Assembly (NCBI RefSeq): GCF_019459305.1
Contig: NZ_JAIBES010000151.1
Coordinates: 1-64,000 of the forward strand
Length of the DNA stretch: 64,000 nucleotides
Origin: Sphingopyxis sp.
GTDB taxonomy: Bacteria > Pseudomonadota > Alphaproteobacteria > Sphingomonadales > Sphingomonadaceae
Reading direction: 5' to 3'
Shown here: positions 32,385 through 42,187 of the stretch, piece by piece
Layout of the letters: every line of letters begins with the position of its first letter
How positions within the stretch are numbered: the first letter of the stretch is position 1
Position numbers and translations under genes: made by a program
The notes under the pieces: model-generated
Database searches by the model: none
Told to the model about the DNA's origin: nothing
What the model saw: the letters and a program-made list of their open reading frames with translations, nothing else

Positions 32385-33641
32385 TCAATATTTCTCCAGC
32401 TCGACCTGCATGTGGCGATAGCCATGGACAAAGCTGGCGTGGACGCGCTCGGGCTCGGCGAGCACATTGACGCGCAGGCGGCGCTTCTGCATTTCGGAGA
32501 TCAAAGTGGTGAGCTGCAATTCGGCGACGCGCGCCCCGACGCAGCGGTGGATGCCATAGCCGAAAGCGAGGTGGCGGCGCGCGTTCTCACGGTCGACGAT
32601 GATCCGGTCACCGTCGGGGAAAACGCTCTCGTCGCGGTTCGCCGAGGCATACCAGAGCGCGATCTTGTCGCGCTTTTTGATCTGGTGGCCGAAAAGCTCG
32701 GTATCTTCCATCGCGGTGCGGCGCATGTGCGCGAGCGGGGTCTGCCAACGGATGATTTCGTGCATCGCGTTGACCGCGAGTTCGGGGTCGTGGTTCGCCT
32801 CGAGCTTGGCGCGTTCTTCGGGGAAACAGTGGAGGCCATAGGCATAGGCCGACATCGAATTGCGCGTCGTGTCGTTGCCGCCGACGATGAGCAGGATGAG
32901 ATTGCCCATGAATTCATGCTCGCTCATATGCTTCATCGCGTCGGATTGCAGCATGATCGAGATGAGGTCGTGCTCGCCGGGGTTCAGCGCCTTGCGGTCC
33001 CACAGTTCCTTAAACGCGGCGCCCATTTCAAACGCCTTTGCGGTGCGCGCCTGACGCTGTTCGGTGGTGTCGAACGATTCGATGTCGCCGAGCGCGTCGG
33101 ACCAGGCGGTCAGCCGGTGGCGTTCCTCCCAGGGAAAATCGAACAGGATGGCGAGCATGTCGGTCGTGAGTTCGATCGACAGCTTTTCGACCCAGTCGAA
33201 GGGCTGGCCGACCGGCAGGGTGTCGATCAGCGCCGCGGTGCGCGCGACGGTGTCGGCGCGCATGCGCTCGATTTCGGACGGGCCGAAAGCGGGGGCGACG
33301 GTACGGCGCTGCGCGGTGTGCTGCGGCGGATCCATCGCGATGAACATCGGCAGCGGGATCTCGCCTTCTTTCAGATGTTCGACGCCATCGCCGGCGACGG
33401 TGATCCCGCCATATTCCCACGACGAGGAGAAAATCTTGGGCAGCGCCTCGATATGCTGGATCGGTTTGTAGGTGGTCACCGACCAATAGGGTCCGAATTT
33501 CGAATCCTCGCAGCGATAGATGGGCGATTCGGCACGCAGCTGGCGCATGGGTTCCTGCCAGCGGTCCTCGCTCCATAATTCGGCGCGGCTGACGTCGAGC
33601 GGGTTGGCGATTTCGGGGGCGGTGCGAATTTGGGTGGCCAT
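32385..33641 (-). CDS. cytochrome P450, CYP153 family
   Basis: This 418-residue P450 has the heme-binding loop FGYGIHRCVGARVAELQL (Cys367), the ExxR pair in EIIRWQTPLAHMRRTA and the I-helix VGGNDTTRNS. Stretches such as FIAMDPPQHTAQRRTVAP, FDWVEKLSIELTTDMLA and IIRWQTPLAHMRRTA match the CYP153 alkane and fatty-acid terminal hydroxylases. It would use a ferredoxin and reductase for electrons; neither is encoded next to it. The ribosome binding site AGAGGAG precedes ATG 33641. Confidence 0.9.
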   Translation of the reverse strand: MATQIRTAPEIANPLDVSRAELWSEDRWQEPMRQLRAESPIYRCEDSKFGPYWSVTTYKPIQHIEALPKIFSSSWEYGGITVAGDGVEHLKEGEIPLPMFIAMDPPQHTAQRRTVAPAFGPSEIERMRADTVARTAALIDTLPVGQPFDWVEKLSIELTTDMLAILFDFPWEERHRLTAWSDALGDIESFDTTEQRQARTAKAFEMGAAFKELWDRKALNPGEHDLISIMLQSDAMKHMSEHEFMGNLILLIVGGNDTTRNSMSAYAYGLHCFPEERAKLEANHDPELAVNAMHEIIRWQTPLAHMRRTAMEDTELFGHQIKKRDKIALWYASANRDESVFPDGDRIIVDRENARRHLAFGYGIHRCVGARVAELQLTTLISEMQKRRLRVNVLAEPERVHASFVHGYRHMQVELEKY

Positions 33642-33686
33642 GGGGCAGCTCCTCTGAAGGGCCGTCTCGTGCGGCCGATTCAGTTG

Positions 33687-33715
33687 CAGAATGCCACTAT
33701 TTACAGCTTTGTCAA
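33687..33715 (-). promoter_or_regulatory. candidate CYP153 promoter
   Basis: On the minus strand, TTGACA (33710-33715) is followed after 17 nt by ATTCTG (33687-33692). The -35 is perfect and the spacing ideal; the -10 is poor. The -35 overlaps the 3' end of the ABC permease gene. Confidence 0.45.
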
Positions 33716-35013
33716 TGACGGTCGGCGGCCTGCTCAGTTGCTGCGGCAGCGGTAGCGGCGAGCGCTGCCGCCCGTCCGCTGCGCCGCCAGAATTTCCAGC
33801 TGCCGCCGCCGCTGAGCACCCCGGCGCGGAAGAGGCGCACCGAGAGGAAGATCACGAGCGCGACCCAGACTGCCTGCCAGCCGAGCGCCAGCAGATGCAC
33901 CGCCTTGCTGTCGTCGGTCGCGGCGCGCGCCGCCATCGCGAGGGGTGACGACAGAGGGAAAATCTGCGCGATCGTTGACAGGCTGCTGCCCGGAGCGCTC
34001 GCGGCGGCGGTCGACAGGCTGAACATGCCGACCTGAAAGATGGTGATCGGCAGGCTGAGCATCTGGATTTCTCGCACCGTCGCCGCCTGCGCGCCGACGC
34101 CGAGGAATACCGCGCCGAGGAGAAGGAAGGACAGGATGAAATAGACAAAACCGATGCCGAGGAAAAATGGCCAGCCGGTGGCAGGCGCCGCGGCGAGGGC
34201 CGCGGTCGCCTTGCTGGCGCTTTGCACCGACGCGAGCGCGGCCGGATCAATTCGCAGCGCGGCGATCAGTCCGCCGACAAGCGCCATCGCCAGCCAGAAG
34301 GCGATGAACAGCACCGCGACGCCCAGAAAACCGAGCAGCTTACCGAGGAAGACGCTTTCGAGCGGCACCGCGGCGGCGAGGATTTCGATGACCTTGTTAC
34401 CCTTTTCTTCGGCGAGCGAACTGACCGTCTGGCCGGCAAGGAGGAGGGTGAGCAGGAAGATGATGAAGACCGCGCCGAAGCCCAAAGATTGCTGGAGCGC
34501 GATGCTGGTGCCGCCGCTCGACAAGGCTTCGAATTTGGGTGCCACGGCAGGCAGGGGCCCCGCGGCCTTCAATCGCAGCACATCGTCGGCGAGCAGCGCG
34601 AGATAGTGACCCGCGTTGCTGTCGGCCTCGCGCTCGATGATGCGCGGGGTGGCGAGCGGGCCGCTGAGCACGGCGTAGGTGTCGCTGCCCTTCTCGCGCG
34701 CGATGGCGATCGGGTCGGTGGTGGCGGGGCCGGCGATGCGGACCTCAAGTTCGGGAACGCGGCGCGCGACGCTGGCGCGCAGCCGTGTATCGGCGGCGCG
34801 CAGCGCTTCGACATCGTCTGCGCCGACCACCGCGACAATGCGCCCCGCGCCGCGCGCGCTGTCTGCGAGCTGCGAGGCGCCCATGCCCCCCGCGAGCCCC
34901 ATGCCGACCATGAACAGCGGCGCAAGCAGGAACAGCAGGAAGGTCGGGGTGGCGACGATCGCCAGAAAGTCGCGGCGCGCGATGACGAGCATATTTTTGA
35001 GAAAGGGGGTCAT
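33712..35013 (-). CDS. ABC-2 type transporter permease (NatB-like)
   Basis: This 433-residue integral membrane protein has one N-terminal membrane segment (TPTFLLFLLAPLFMVGMGLAG), a large periplasmic domain (about 45-185) and six or so C-terminal segments. VSSLAEEKGNKVIEILAAAVP is the typical NatB/ABC-2 permease loop. With the ATPase upstream it forms an exporter of the NatAB type; the substrate is unknown. It overlaps the ATPase gene by ATGA. Confidence 0.9.
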   Translation of the reverse strand: MTPFLKNMLVIARRDFLAIVATPTFLLFLLAPLFMVGMGLAGGMGASQLADSARGAGRIVAVVGADDVEALRAADTRLRASVARRVPELEVRIAGPATTDPIAIAREKGSDTYAVLSGPLATPRIIEREADSNAGHYLALLADDVLRLKAAGPLPAVAPKFEALSSGGTSIALQQSLGFGAVFIIFLLTLLLAGQTVSSLAEEKGNKVIEILAAAVPLESVFLGKLLGFLGVAVLFIAFWLAMALVGGLIAALRIDPAALASVQSASKATAALAAAPATGWPFFLGIGFVYFILSFLLLGAVFLGVGAQAATVREIQMLSLPITIFQVGMFSLSTAAASAPGSSLSTIAQIFPLSSPLAMAARAATDDSKAVHLLALGWQAVWVALVIFLSVRLFRAGVLSGGGSWKFWRRSGRAAALAATAAAATEQAADRH

Positions 35014-35963
35014 GCTAGCGCCTCCTCGACCGCGTCGGTACTCGCATCGGCATCGAAACTCGCATCGACCTGCCGGACGATATGAACAAAGGCGTCGTGG
35101 AGCGCGGGACGGGTGATCGACAGCCCCGCAACACCCAGCCCGCTGCCCGTGATTCGCGCCAGCAGTGGTTCGACGTCGACATCTTCGATCGGGAAGAACC
35201 AGCTGTCGCCGCGCGGCTCGGCACCGGCGGGGAGCAGCGCCGCGATCGCCGCCGCATCGGCGTCGCCGCGCGGGGTGTAGCGCACCTGCATTGGCAGCAG
35301 CGCGCGTGCGTCGTCAACGGTGCCTTCGAAGCGGCGCTGCGAGCGGGCGATGATCGCGAGCCGGTCGCAGAGGCGCTCGGCATGCGCCATGACGTGGGTC
35401 GAAAACAGGATCGTCGCGCCGCGATCGCGTTCGCGGCGGACGAGCATTTCGAGTCGTTCCTGATTGACCGGGTCAAGCCCCGAGAAAGGCTCGTCGAGGA
35501 CGATGAGGTCGGGGCCGTGGACGATCGACCCGATCAGCTGGATCATCTGCGCCATGCCCTTCGACATCTTGCGGATCTTTTCGTCGATGACGCGTTCGAG
35601 CCCGAGCTCGGTCATGAAAGTCGCGGCGCGGCGGCGGCCTTCGGACCAGTCGAGCCCGCGCAGCGCGCCCATGAAGGCGATGGCTTCGCGCGCTTTCATT
35701 CCGGGATAGAGCCCACGTTCCTCGGGGAGGTAGCCAATACGGTGGCGCACCGCCTGCGGCCGTTCGCCAAAGACGCGGCTGGTACCCTCGTCGGGGTCGA
35801 TGATCCCAAGCGTCATACGCAGGCTGGTCGTCTTGCCCGCGCCATTGGGGCCGAGCACGCCATAGATGCTGCCGGTCGGCACCGTCAGGCTGACATCGTC
35901 GACCGCCTTGAAATCGCCGAAATATTTGGTGAGGCCTTTGGCCTCGACGCTGAAATCGTTCAA
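35010..35963 (-). CDS. ABC transporter ATP-binding protein (NatA-like)
   Basis: This 317-residue ATPase has Walker A GPNGAGKTTSLRM, a Walker B-D-loop LIVLDEPFSGLDPV, and the signature region KMSKGMAQMIQLIG, where the LSGGQ motif is replaced as is usual in NatA. A DUF4162-like C-terminal domain follows. It pairs with the permease downstream. queG starts divergently 67 bp away. Confidence 0.92.
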   Translation of the reverse strand: MNDFSVEAKGLTKYFGDFKAVDDVSLTVPTGSIYGVLGPNGAGKTTSLRMTLGIIDPDEGTSRVFGERPQAVRHRIGYLPEERGLYPGMKAREAIAFMGALRGLDWSEGRRRAATFMTELGLERVIDEKIRKMSKGMAQMIQLIGSIVHGPDLIVLDEPFSGLDPVNQERLEMLVRRERDRGATILFSTHVMAHAERLCDRLAIIARSQRRFEGTVDDARALLPMQVRYTPRGDADAAAIAALLPAGAEPRGDSWFFPIEDVDVEPLLARITGSGLGVAGLSITRPALHDAFVHIVRQVDASFDADASTDAVEEALA

Positions 35964-36030
35964 GCTGCCGTCCCTGATCTGATCATCCGCAAGCTATGGC
36001 ACGGACAGGCGGCTCGCGTATAGAGCGGCA

Positions 36031-37083
36031 ATGGTTGCCGAAGCCTTGCCTGTGTTGGAAGACCGCCTGGAGGCGGTGGCGCGCGTGCATGGCTTTGTTG
36101 CGTTCGGGATCGCCGACGCGGGCGCCGCGCCGCAAACCGCGGAGCGGCTGAATCAGTGGCTTGCCGAGGGCCGCCACGGCGACATGATCTGGATGGAAAG
36201 CCGCGCCGCACAGCGCGGATCGCCACAGGGGCTGTGGCCCGAGGTGCGGTCGGTGATCGCGCTGGGAATGAGCTATACGCCGGCGCATGACCCGTTGGCG
36301 CTTGCTGAGCACCCCGACCGCGGGCGGATTTCGGTCTATGCGCAGGGCGGGGACTATCATGACGTCGTCAAACGGGCGCTGAAGGCGGTCGCGCGCTGGC
36401 TGGTCGCCGAGGCTCCCGGCGCCGAAGTCAAAGTGTTCGTCGATACCGCGCCGGTGATGGAAAAGCCGCTATCGGCGGCGGCGGGGCTTGGCTGGCAGGG
36501 CAAGCACAGCAATCTGGTCAGCCGTGAGCATGGCAGCTGGCTGTTCCTCGGCGCAATCTACACGACGCTGGAGCTGGTCCCGAGCAATCCGGGGCGGGAT
36601 CGTTGCGGCAGCTGTACCGCATGTCAGGACGCCTGCCCGACACAAGCGTTTCCGGCGCCGTACCAAGTCGATGCGCGGCGCTGTATTTCCTACCTGACGA
36701 TCGAGCATGACGGGCCGATTCCGCATGAGCTGCGCCGCGGGATCGGCAATCGCGTCTACGGCTGCGACGACTGTCTCGCCGTCTGTCCATGGAACAAATT
36801 CGCCGAGACCGCGCACGCGCACCGGGCCTTCCTGCCGCGCGCCGAGCTGGTCGCGCCGTCGCTCGGCGACCTGCTCGCGCTCGACGATGCCGGGTTCCGA
36901 CAGGTGTTCGCAGGGTCGCCGATCAAGCGCATCGGGCGTGGGCGAATGGTCCGCAACGCTGCGATTGCGGCGGGAAACAGCGGCGATGCCGGGTTTCGGC
37001 CGGTGCTGGAGCGGCTGACAGAGGATGAAACGCCGATGGTGGCGGAGGCGGCAAGGTGGGCGCTGGACGAATTGGCGTCGTGA
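36031..37083 (+). CDS. queG: epoxyqueuosine reductase QueG
   Basis: This 350-residue enzyme reduces epoxyqueuosine to queuosine in tRNA using a cobalamin and two [4Fe-4S] clusters. The cluster ligands are [17 protein letters not shown] and [13 protein letters not shown]. The N-terminal DUF1730 region includes [36 protein letters not shown]-like tail follows. It is a single gene, 7 bp from the convergent lipoprotein gene. Confidence 0.94.
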   Translation: MVAEALPVLEDRLEAVARVHGFVAFGIADAGAAPQTAERLNQWLAEGRHGDMIWMESRAAQRGSPQGLWPEVRSVIALGMSYTPAHDPLALAEHPDRGRISVYAQGGDYHDVVKRALKAVARWLVAEAPGAEVKVFVDTAPVMEKPLSAAAGLGWQGKHSNLVSREHGSWLFLGAIYTTLELVPSNPGRDRCGSCTACQDACPTQAFPAPYQVDARRCISYLTIEHDGPIPHELRRGIGNRVYGCDDCLAVCPWNKFAETAHAHRAFLPRAELVAPSLGDLLALDDAGFRQVFAGSPIKRIGRGRMVRNAAIAAGNSGDAGFRPVLERLTEDETPMVAEAARWALDELAS

Positions 37084-37090
37084 CGTCAAC

Positions 37091-37471
37091 CTAGCGGCGC
37101 AGCGCCTCGATACAGCTCGGCACATTGGCGTTGCGGCCGTCGGGGGTGCGCGCGTCGACATGGGTCGCGAGCGGATCGGCGCCTTGTTTTGGCGCGTAAT
37201 AATAGATGTCGAGGATGCAGGCGGCGCCAGCAAACTGCAATTTGCGCGCTGCGCCTTCAGCGACGTCAAGGCGCGGCTTGCCGAACAGGCTGAGCGCCGA
37301 ATTTGCCGAGCGGCCGATCAGGCTGTTGTTCTGCGTCGGCCGCGGTGAGGTGATCGGACCTGCCGCCGGGGGCGCCTTGGGCGGGTTAGCGCGCGGAATC
37401 GCGTTACCCGCACAGCCGCCGAGCAGCAGGGCGAGGCCGGTGAATATCGCCAAGCGATTGTTGTTGATCAT
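37091..37471 (-). CDS. small hypothetical lipoprotein
   Basis: This 126-residue protein has a lipoprotein signal MINNNRLAIFTGLALLLGGCAGN (Cys20). A proline-rich linker (PPKAPPAAGPITSPRP) leads to a domain with GKPRLDVAEGAARKLQFAGAACILDIYYY and a C-terminal Cys (VPSCIEAL). No function is recognised. Its start overlaps the EI24 gene stop (TAATG), so the pair is an operon. The longer ORF to 37996 is EI24 in another frame. Confidence 0.82.
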   Translation of the reverse strand: MINNNRLAIFTGLALLLGGCAGNAIPRANPPKAPPAAGPITSPRPTQNNSLIGRSANSALSLFGKPRLDVAEGAARKLQFAGAACILDIYYYAPKQGADPLATHVDARTPDGRNANVPSCIEALRR

Positions 37472-38151
37472 TACTTCCGGTCCCCGCTCCGCAAATGGAG
37501 CATGTGGACCGCCATAGCGGCGCTGACGATCGGCGCCAACAGATTGGCGACGGGCACCACAAAGCTTGCGGCGGACAGCAGCCCGAGCGACCAGCGCGCG
37601 GGCCGGTCGAGCCGCGGGCGGTCGGGGTGGCGCGCCAGCACCATCGCCTCGAGATCGCGGCCGAGCAGCAGGCCGTTGACGAACAAAGCGAAGATCGGGG
37701 TTCCGATGCCGGTGACGAGCAGCAGGATGTAGATCGGCAGCGCGAGCAGATTGCCGCCGATCAGCCGCACCACCGACGCAAGCGCGAGACGGATATTCTG
37801 CCGCCAGCCGACATCGACGGCGCGGGCGGCGGCGGCGGGATAATGGCGTCCTTCGACATCGGCGACGATCGCATCCGCGAACAGCCCCACGACGACGATC
37901 GCGACGGCGCGGAACAACAGCCAGCTGCCCGCGATGATCGCAAGGACGACCAATATTCCCGCCATGTCGCGCTCGCTCGCGCCGAGCCATTGCCAATGAT
38001 CGAGCGCCCAGCGGGCGGCGAAATAGATCGCGGCGCCCATGATGACCAGCAGGAGGAGGGTGAGCGCCAGACTTTGCAGCAGGATGCGCAGCACGCGGGG
38101 GTTCGGCACATCGCGGAGCGCGAGCAGAAAGGCGCGGACGGCATGGGTCAT
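37471..38151 (-). CDS. EI24 / CysZ-like inner-membrane protein
   Basis: This 226-residue protein has several membrane helices (LALTLLLLVIMGAAIYFAARWALD, GILVVLAIIAGSWLLFRAVAIVVVGLF, LALPIYILLLVTGIGTPIFALFVNGLLLG). The ending with NGLLLGRDLEAMVLARH fits EI24/CysZ proteins, some of which move sulfate. Without cysteine genes nearby, the substrate is open. It overlaps the lipoprotein gene. Confidence 0.83.
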   Translation of the reverse strand: MTHAVRAFLLALRDVPNPRVLRILLQSLALTLLLLVIMGAAIYFAARWALDHWQWLGASERDMAGILVVLAIIAGSWLLFRAVAIVVVGLFADAIVADVEGRHYPAAAARAVDVGWRQNIRLALASVVRLIGGNLLALPIYILLLVTGIGTPIFALFVNGLLLGRDLEAMVLARHPDRPRLDRPARWSLGLLSAASFVVPVANLLAPIVSAAMAVHMLHLRSGDRK

Positions 38152-38259
38152 GTTCGGGGGATGCGAGGGGGCGGGGCGCGCGTCAAGCGCCGCGCTTGCC
38201 TTGCCGCGCCGCCATCCCTAAAGCGCGGCAACTTTTTCCCGCCCATCACAGGATATTTT

Positions 38260-39258
38260 ATGGCCTCCACCGCCCGTTTCGACGTTGTTGCCATTGGCAA
38301 TGCCATTGTCGACGTCCTTGCCCGCGCCGACGACGCGCTGATCGAGCGTGAAAATCTGGTCAAGGGGTCGATGCGGCTGATCGACGCCGACGAGGCCGAG
38401 CGGCTCTATGCGGCGATGGGTCCGGCGATTGAAATGTCGGGCGGCAGCGCGGCGAACACCTTGGCCGGCATGGCGGCGCTGGGGCGCCGCTGCGGCTTTA
38501 TCGGCCAGGTCGCCGACGATCAGCTGGGGCATGTGTTCACGCACGACCTCACCGCGCTGGGGGTCGCGTTCGACACCCCGGCCCAGGCCGATGGCGCGCC
38601 GACCGCGCGCTGCCTGATCCTCGTCACCCCCGACGGCCAGCGGACGATGAACACTTTCCTGGGCGCGTCGCAGAATTTGGGCCGCGAATCGCTTGACGCG
38701 GCGCTGATCGCCGACGCGGACATCCTCTATCTCGAAGGTTATTTGTGGAACGCCGATACCTCGCGCGCCGCGATGGCGGAAGCGATCGGGCTCGCCAAGG
38801 CGGCGGGTCGGCGCGTCGCCTTTACCCTGTCCGACACATTCGTCGTTGCGGGGCATCGCGAGGATTTCCGCCGCATGACCGCGGCGCGCGAAATCGACAT
38901 CCTTTTCGCCAATGAAGCCGAACTGCTCGTGCTGGCGGAGGTCGATGATTTCGAAACCGCGCTCGCCAAGGTGGCTGCCGATGTCCCCTTGCTGGTCGCG
39001 ACGCGCGGCGCGCATGGCGCGGTCGCGGTGACAGACAGCGAGCGCACCGCAGTCGCGGCGGAACCGATCGACGATGTCGTCGACACGACGGGGGCGGGCG
39101 ACCTTTTTGCCGCCGGTTTCCTGTCGGGTCTGGCCGAAGGTCGCCCGATCGCCGACTGCCTGACAATGGGCGCGGTGTGCGCGCGCGAAATCATCGCCCA
39201 AGTCGGCCCGCGGGCGCAGACTGACCTGCGCGCCAAAGTCGCCGAACGGCTGGTTTAG
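38260..39258 (+). CDS. PfkB family carbohydrate kinase (adenosine kinase-like)
   Basis: This 332-residue ribokinase-fold enzyme has the signatures SGGSAANTLAGMAALGRR and DTTGAGDLFAAGFLSGLAEG, the latter containing the catalytic Asp. The overall layout matches bacterial adenosine kinase-like PfkB proteins, so adenosine or a similar nucleoside is a likely substrate, but sugar specificity cannot be read from sequence. I use ATG 38260; the track ORF starting at 37495 is antisense to the EI24 gene. Confidence 0.9.
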   Translation: MASTARFDVVAIGNAIVDVLARADDALIERENLVKGSMRLIDADEAERLYAAMGPAIEMSGGSAANTLAGMAALGRRCGFIGQVADDQLGHVFTHDLTALGVAFDTPAQADGAPTARCLILVTPDGQRTMNTFLGASQNLGRESLDAALIADADILYLEGYLWNADTSRAAMAEAIGLAKAAGRRVAFTLSDTFVVAGHREDFRRMTAAREIDILFANEAELLVLAEVDDFETALAKVAADVPLLVATRGAHGAVAVTDSERTAVAAEPIDDVVDTTGAGDLFAAGFLSGLAEGRPIADCLTMGAVCAREIIAQVGPRAQTDLRAKVAERLV

Positions 39259-39311
39259 GAACCTTCGCCGGTCCGAAGCGTCCTATCCGCCAAATGGCAC
39301 AGGAGGACGAT

Positions 39312-39569
39312 ATGGCCGACGAAATTCACGAAACGCGCGCGCCCGACGGGTCGACGCACACCACGACGATCATCGATCGCGAACCGCGACGCGGCGGCGG
39401 CTTGGGCATGGGCCTGATCCTGCTGGTCGTGCTCGCGGTCGCGGGCTTCGTCGCATTCCAGTTCCTCGCCAACGACAACGCCGAAACGGGCGCGATGACC
39501 GAAGCGGCGCAAAAGGTTGGCGATGCGGCACAGAATGTTGGCGATGCCGCGCAGGATGCGGTGAAATAA
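39312..39569 (+). CDS. small single-pass membrane protein
   Basis: This 85-residue protein has a charged N-terminus, one membrane helix (GLGMGLILLVVLAVAGFVAFQFLA) and a tail with the short repeat QKVGDAAQNVGDAAQDAVK. The tail is an amphipathic helix of heptad-like QNVGDAA units. ATG 39312 follows AGGAGG at good spacing. Function is unknown. Confidence 0.78.
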   Translation: MADEIHETRAPDGSTHTTTIIDREPRRGGGLGMGLILLVVLAVAGFVAFQFLANDNAETGAMTEAAQKVGDAAQNVGDAAQDAVK

Positions 39570-39582
39570 GCTGCGCCCGACT

Positions 39583-41118
39583 TTAGACGGCGGTCGGTTC
39601 ACCGGTCGCCGTCTCCGGATGTTTCTTGAACAGCGCGCGATCGGCGGGGCCGAAACCGCGGGTCCAGATCAGCCAGGAATAGATGCCGAGGATGACCGGC
39701 ACGCCGATCAGCAGTTCGGCCCATTCGGGCAACTGCGTTGCGCCCCAGCCTAGGATCGCGGCGCCCGCGGTTGCCCACACCAGTGCCCAGCGCAGGCTGT
39801 TCACCGGGGCTTGCAGCACATGCGCGAGCAGCCGCGCTTTCACCACCGAGGCAAAGCCGAGCGCGAGCATCAGCGCGACCGCGACCGCGGCGGCGTAGGT
39901 GATCGGCGGTAGCCCCATCGATTTGGCGATCAGGATCAGCGTGACGCTCAATATCGCCTGCAACGCCAGCGTCGCCATGCTGATCAAAAGATTACGGTGG
40001 CGCGCGACATAGACCAGCGCCGCTTCGCTGACGACGGCGGTCGCGGCGACGACTTCGGCGGCGAGCAGGAAGGCGAGCGCCGCAGTTCCGCTGACGAATT
40101 CGGGGCCAACGAGGCCCATGACGGCCTCCCCCGGAATGCCCAGCGCAAGCGCGACCCCGGCCTGCGCGGCGATGATCCAGAAGCCGACCTGGCTGACTTG
40201 TGCCGCCACGGCGGCAAGCCGCTTTTCGGCGAGGTTGCGGGTGATGACCGGGCCGAGGATTGGCTCGAAGCTGGTTTTCAGCTTTTGCGGCAGCGAGGCG
40301 ACCTGCTGCGCCATATAATAAATGCCGTAGATCGTCGGCGAGGTAAACTGGCCGAGGATGAACAGGTCGAGCCGGCGCGTGCCCCATTCGATCGCGTCGG
40401 CGGCAGCGAGCGGGGCGTTGCGCCGCGCAACTGCGATCAGGTGCGCGGGGTGCGGTTGCCAGCCGCGCGGCCCGCCATAATGGTGCAGCATCGGAATCAG
40501 CGCGGTCAGGAAAGCGCCGAGCATGGCGGCGGCGTAGGACAGCATCAGCCCGTCGCGTACCGACACGAACCAGAAACCCGCCGCCGCGGCGCTGATCACC
40601 CAGGGTTCGACGATCGCGCGCGCGCGCACCGTCGCGCCGATGTCGAAGCGGTAAGCACAGGCGGCGAGCGCGATATCGGTTCCGGCAATGGCAAAGACGA
40701 GCAGCGCCATCCAGCGATCGGCGCCGCCGATGTCGCCAGCGGGATACATGAGCTGCGGTAAGGCGAAGAGCAGCGCCGATCCCGCCGCCGAGGCGAGGAA
40801 GGCGACGAACATCCCGTCCCACACGACCGTGCGATGATCGGCGCCGTTTAAACTCAACTGTTCGGCGAGGCCGCGTTTGAGCCCGAGCGTCGCGAGCTGC
40901 GCAACGAGTTCGATGACGAGCACGGCAAAGGCGAAGCGCCCGACCGCTTCGGGACCGTACCAGCGGCCCGCGACATAGAGAAAGGGCAGGCGCGCCACGA
41001 GGCGCAGGATGAAGCCGAGGAAATTGGTCCGCCCGCCCTTGGCGAGCGCGGCGGTGTCGGCATCGCCCGAGGGGCCTGGTGCCGATGCGGGCGCGGCTGC
41101 GCTGTCCGTCTGGCTCAA
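39583..41118 (-). CDS. polysaccharide biosynthesis flippase (Wzx-like, MOP superfamily)
   Basis: This 511-residue protein has 12-14 hydrophobic segments, begins TNFLGFILRLVARLPFLYVAGRWYG and includes LFILGQFTSPTIYGIYYMAQQ and KTSFEPILGPVITRNLAEKR, which fit the MOP flippase family. It probably flips a polyprenol-linked oligosaccharide across the inner membrane. It lies 76 bp downstream of gpsA on the same strand; no sugar-transferase cluster adjoins it. Confidence 0.82.
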   Translation of the reverse strand: MSQTDSAAAPASAPGPSGDADTAALAKGGRTNFLGFILRLVARLPFLYVAGRWYGPEAVGRFAFAVLVIELVAQLATLGLKRGLAEQLSLNGADHRTVVWDGMFVAFLASAAGSALLFALPQLMYPAGDIGGADRWMALLVFAIAGTDIALAACAYRFDIGATVRARAIVEPWVISAAAAGFWFVSVRDGLMLSYAAAMLGAFLTALIPMLHHYGGPRGWQPHPAHLIAVARRNAPLAAADAIEWGTRRLDLFILGQFTSPTIYGIYYMAQQVASLPQKLKTSFEPILGPVITRNLAEKRLAAVAAQVSQVGFWIIAAQAGVALALGIPGEAVMGLVGPEFVSGTAALAFLLAAEVVAATAVVSEAALVYVARHRNLLISMATLALQAILSVTLILIAKSMGLPPITYAAAVAVALMLALGFASVVKARLLAHVLQAPVNSLRWALVWATAGAAILGWGATQLPEWAELLIGVPVILGIYSWLIWTRGFGPADRALFKKHPETATGEPTAV

Positions 41119-41194
41119 GCCCGCCGCCCCTTCTGCTGGTCCCCGGCGCGCAGTCTAGCGCGATGCGGGGGTGCAGGCAATTCTCTGCTAAAGC

Positions 41195-42187
41195 TCACCG
41201 ACCTTCGGATCGCAGCGGGCGGCTGAGCAGGGCCTGAATGGCATCAGCAACGCGCGTTTCGCCCGCGACCAGCCGCGCTACGGTATCGCAGATCGGCATG
41301 TCGATGCCGTCGGCGCGCGCCGCGGCGGCGATCACCGGGGCGCTGAACGCCCCTTCGGCGACGGTGCGGCGGTCGGCCATCAGCGTCTCGGCATCTTCGC
41401 CGCGCCCCAGCCCCTGGCCGAGCGTGAAGTTGCGCGAATTGGATGAGGTGCAGGTCAGCACGAGGTCGCCGAGCCCGGCGAGGCCCGCGAGCGTTTCCGC
41501 TTGCGCGCCGCGCGCCAGTCCGAAACGCGTCATTTCGGCAAAGCCGCGGCTGATCAGCGCGGCGCGGGCGTTGAGCCCAAGGCCGGCGCCGTCGACGATG
41601 CCGCAAGCGATGGCGAGGATATTCTTGATCGCGCCGCCAATCTCGGCGCCGATGACGTCGGTCGAGACATAGGGGCGAAAATGCGGGCGCGCGATCGCGC
41701 CTGCGATGGCGGCGGCAAGGTCGCGATCGGCCGCGGCGAGGGTGATTGCGGTCGGCAGCCCCGCGGCAACCTCATGCGCGAAGGTCGGTCCCGACAGCAC
41801 TGCGTGCGGTCGCTGCGGCGCCAGTTCGCGCGCCATGTCGATCGGGAAAGCGAAGCTGCCCGCCTCCATCCCCTTACTGCAGAAGATCAACGGCGCGTCG
41901 CCCGCGGGGAGTTCGGCAAGCACGGCGCGCAGGAACGGTACCGGCACAACGACGAGAAGCGCGTCGCAATTTGCCATGTCGGTGAGTGCGCTGGTTGCGG
42001 TCAACGAACCCGAGAGCGCCGCGCCGGGTAGAAACACCGGATTGCGATGCTCGGCGTTGATCGCGGCGACAACATCCTGTTCGCGCGCCCACAGGCGGAT
42101 GGGCGCGCCGTCGGCGGCGAGCAACTGCGCCAGCGCGGTGCCCCAGGCGCCGCCACCGACCACGCCGAAGTTGTGATATGACGTCAT
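41195..42187 (-). CDS. gpsA: glycerol-3-phosphate dehydrogenase [NAD(P)+]
   Basis: This enzyme makes sn-glycerol-3-phosphate for phospholipids. The Rossmann motif is VVGGGAWGTALAQLLA, GPTFAHEVAAGLPTAITLA is the substrate-loop signature, and AEIGGAIKNILAIACGI and NARAALISRGFAEMTR hold catalytic residues. Two starts are possible because a 13-nt stretch is duplicated: MTSYHNF at 42187 (330 residues) or MTRES at 42202 (335), which overlaps the tsaD stop in ATGA. It is downstream of tsaD. Confidence 0.94.
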   Translation of the reverse strand: MTSYHNFGVVGGGAWGTALAQLLAADGAPIRLWAREQDVVAAINAEHRNPVFLPGAALSGSLTATSALTDMANCDALLVVVPVPFLRAVLAELPAGDAPLIFCSKGMEAGSFAFPIDMARELAPQRPHAVLSGPTFAHEVAAGLPTAITLAAADRDLAAAIAGAIARPHFRPYVSTDVIGAEIGGAIKNILAIACGIVDGAGLGLNARAALISRGFAEMTRFGLARGAQAETLAGLAGLGDLVLTCTSSNSRNFTLGQGLGRGEDAETLMADRRTVAEGAFSAPVIAAAARADGIDMPICDTVARLVAGETRVADAIQALLSRPLRSEGR

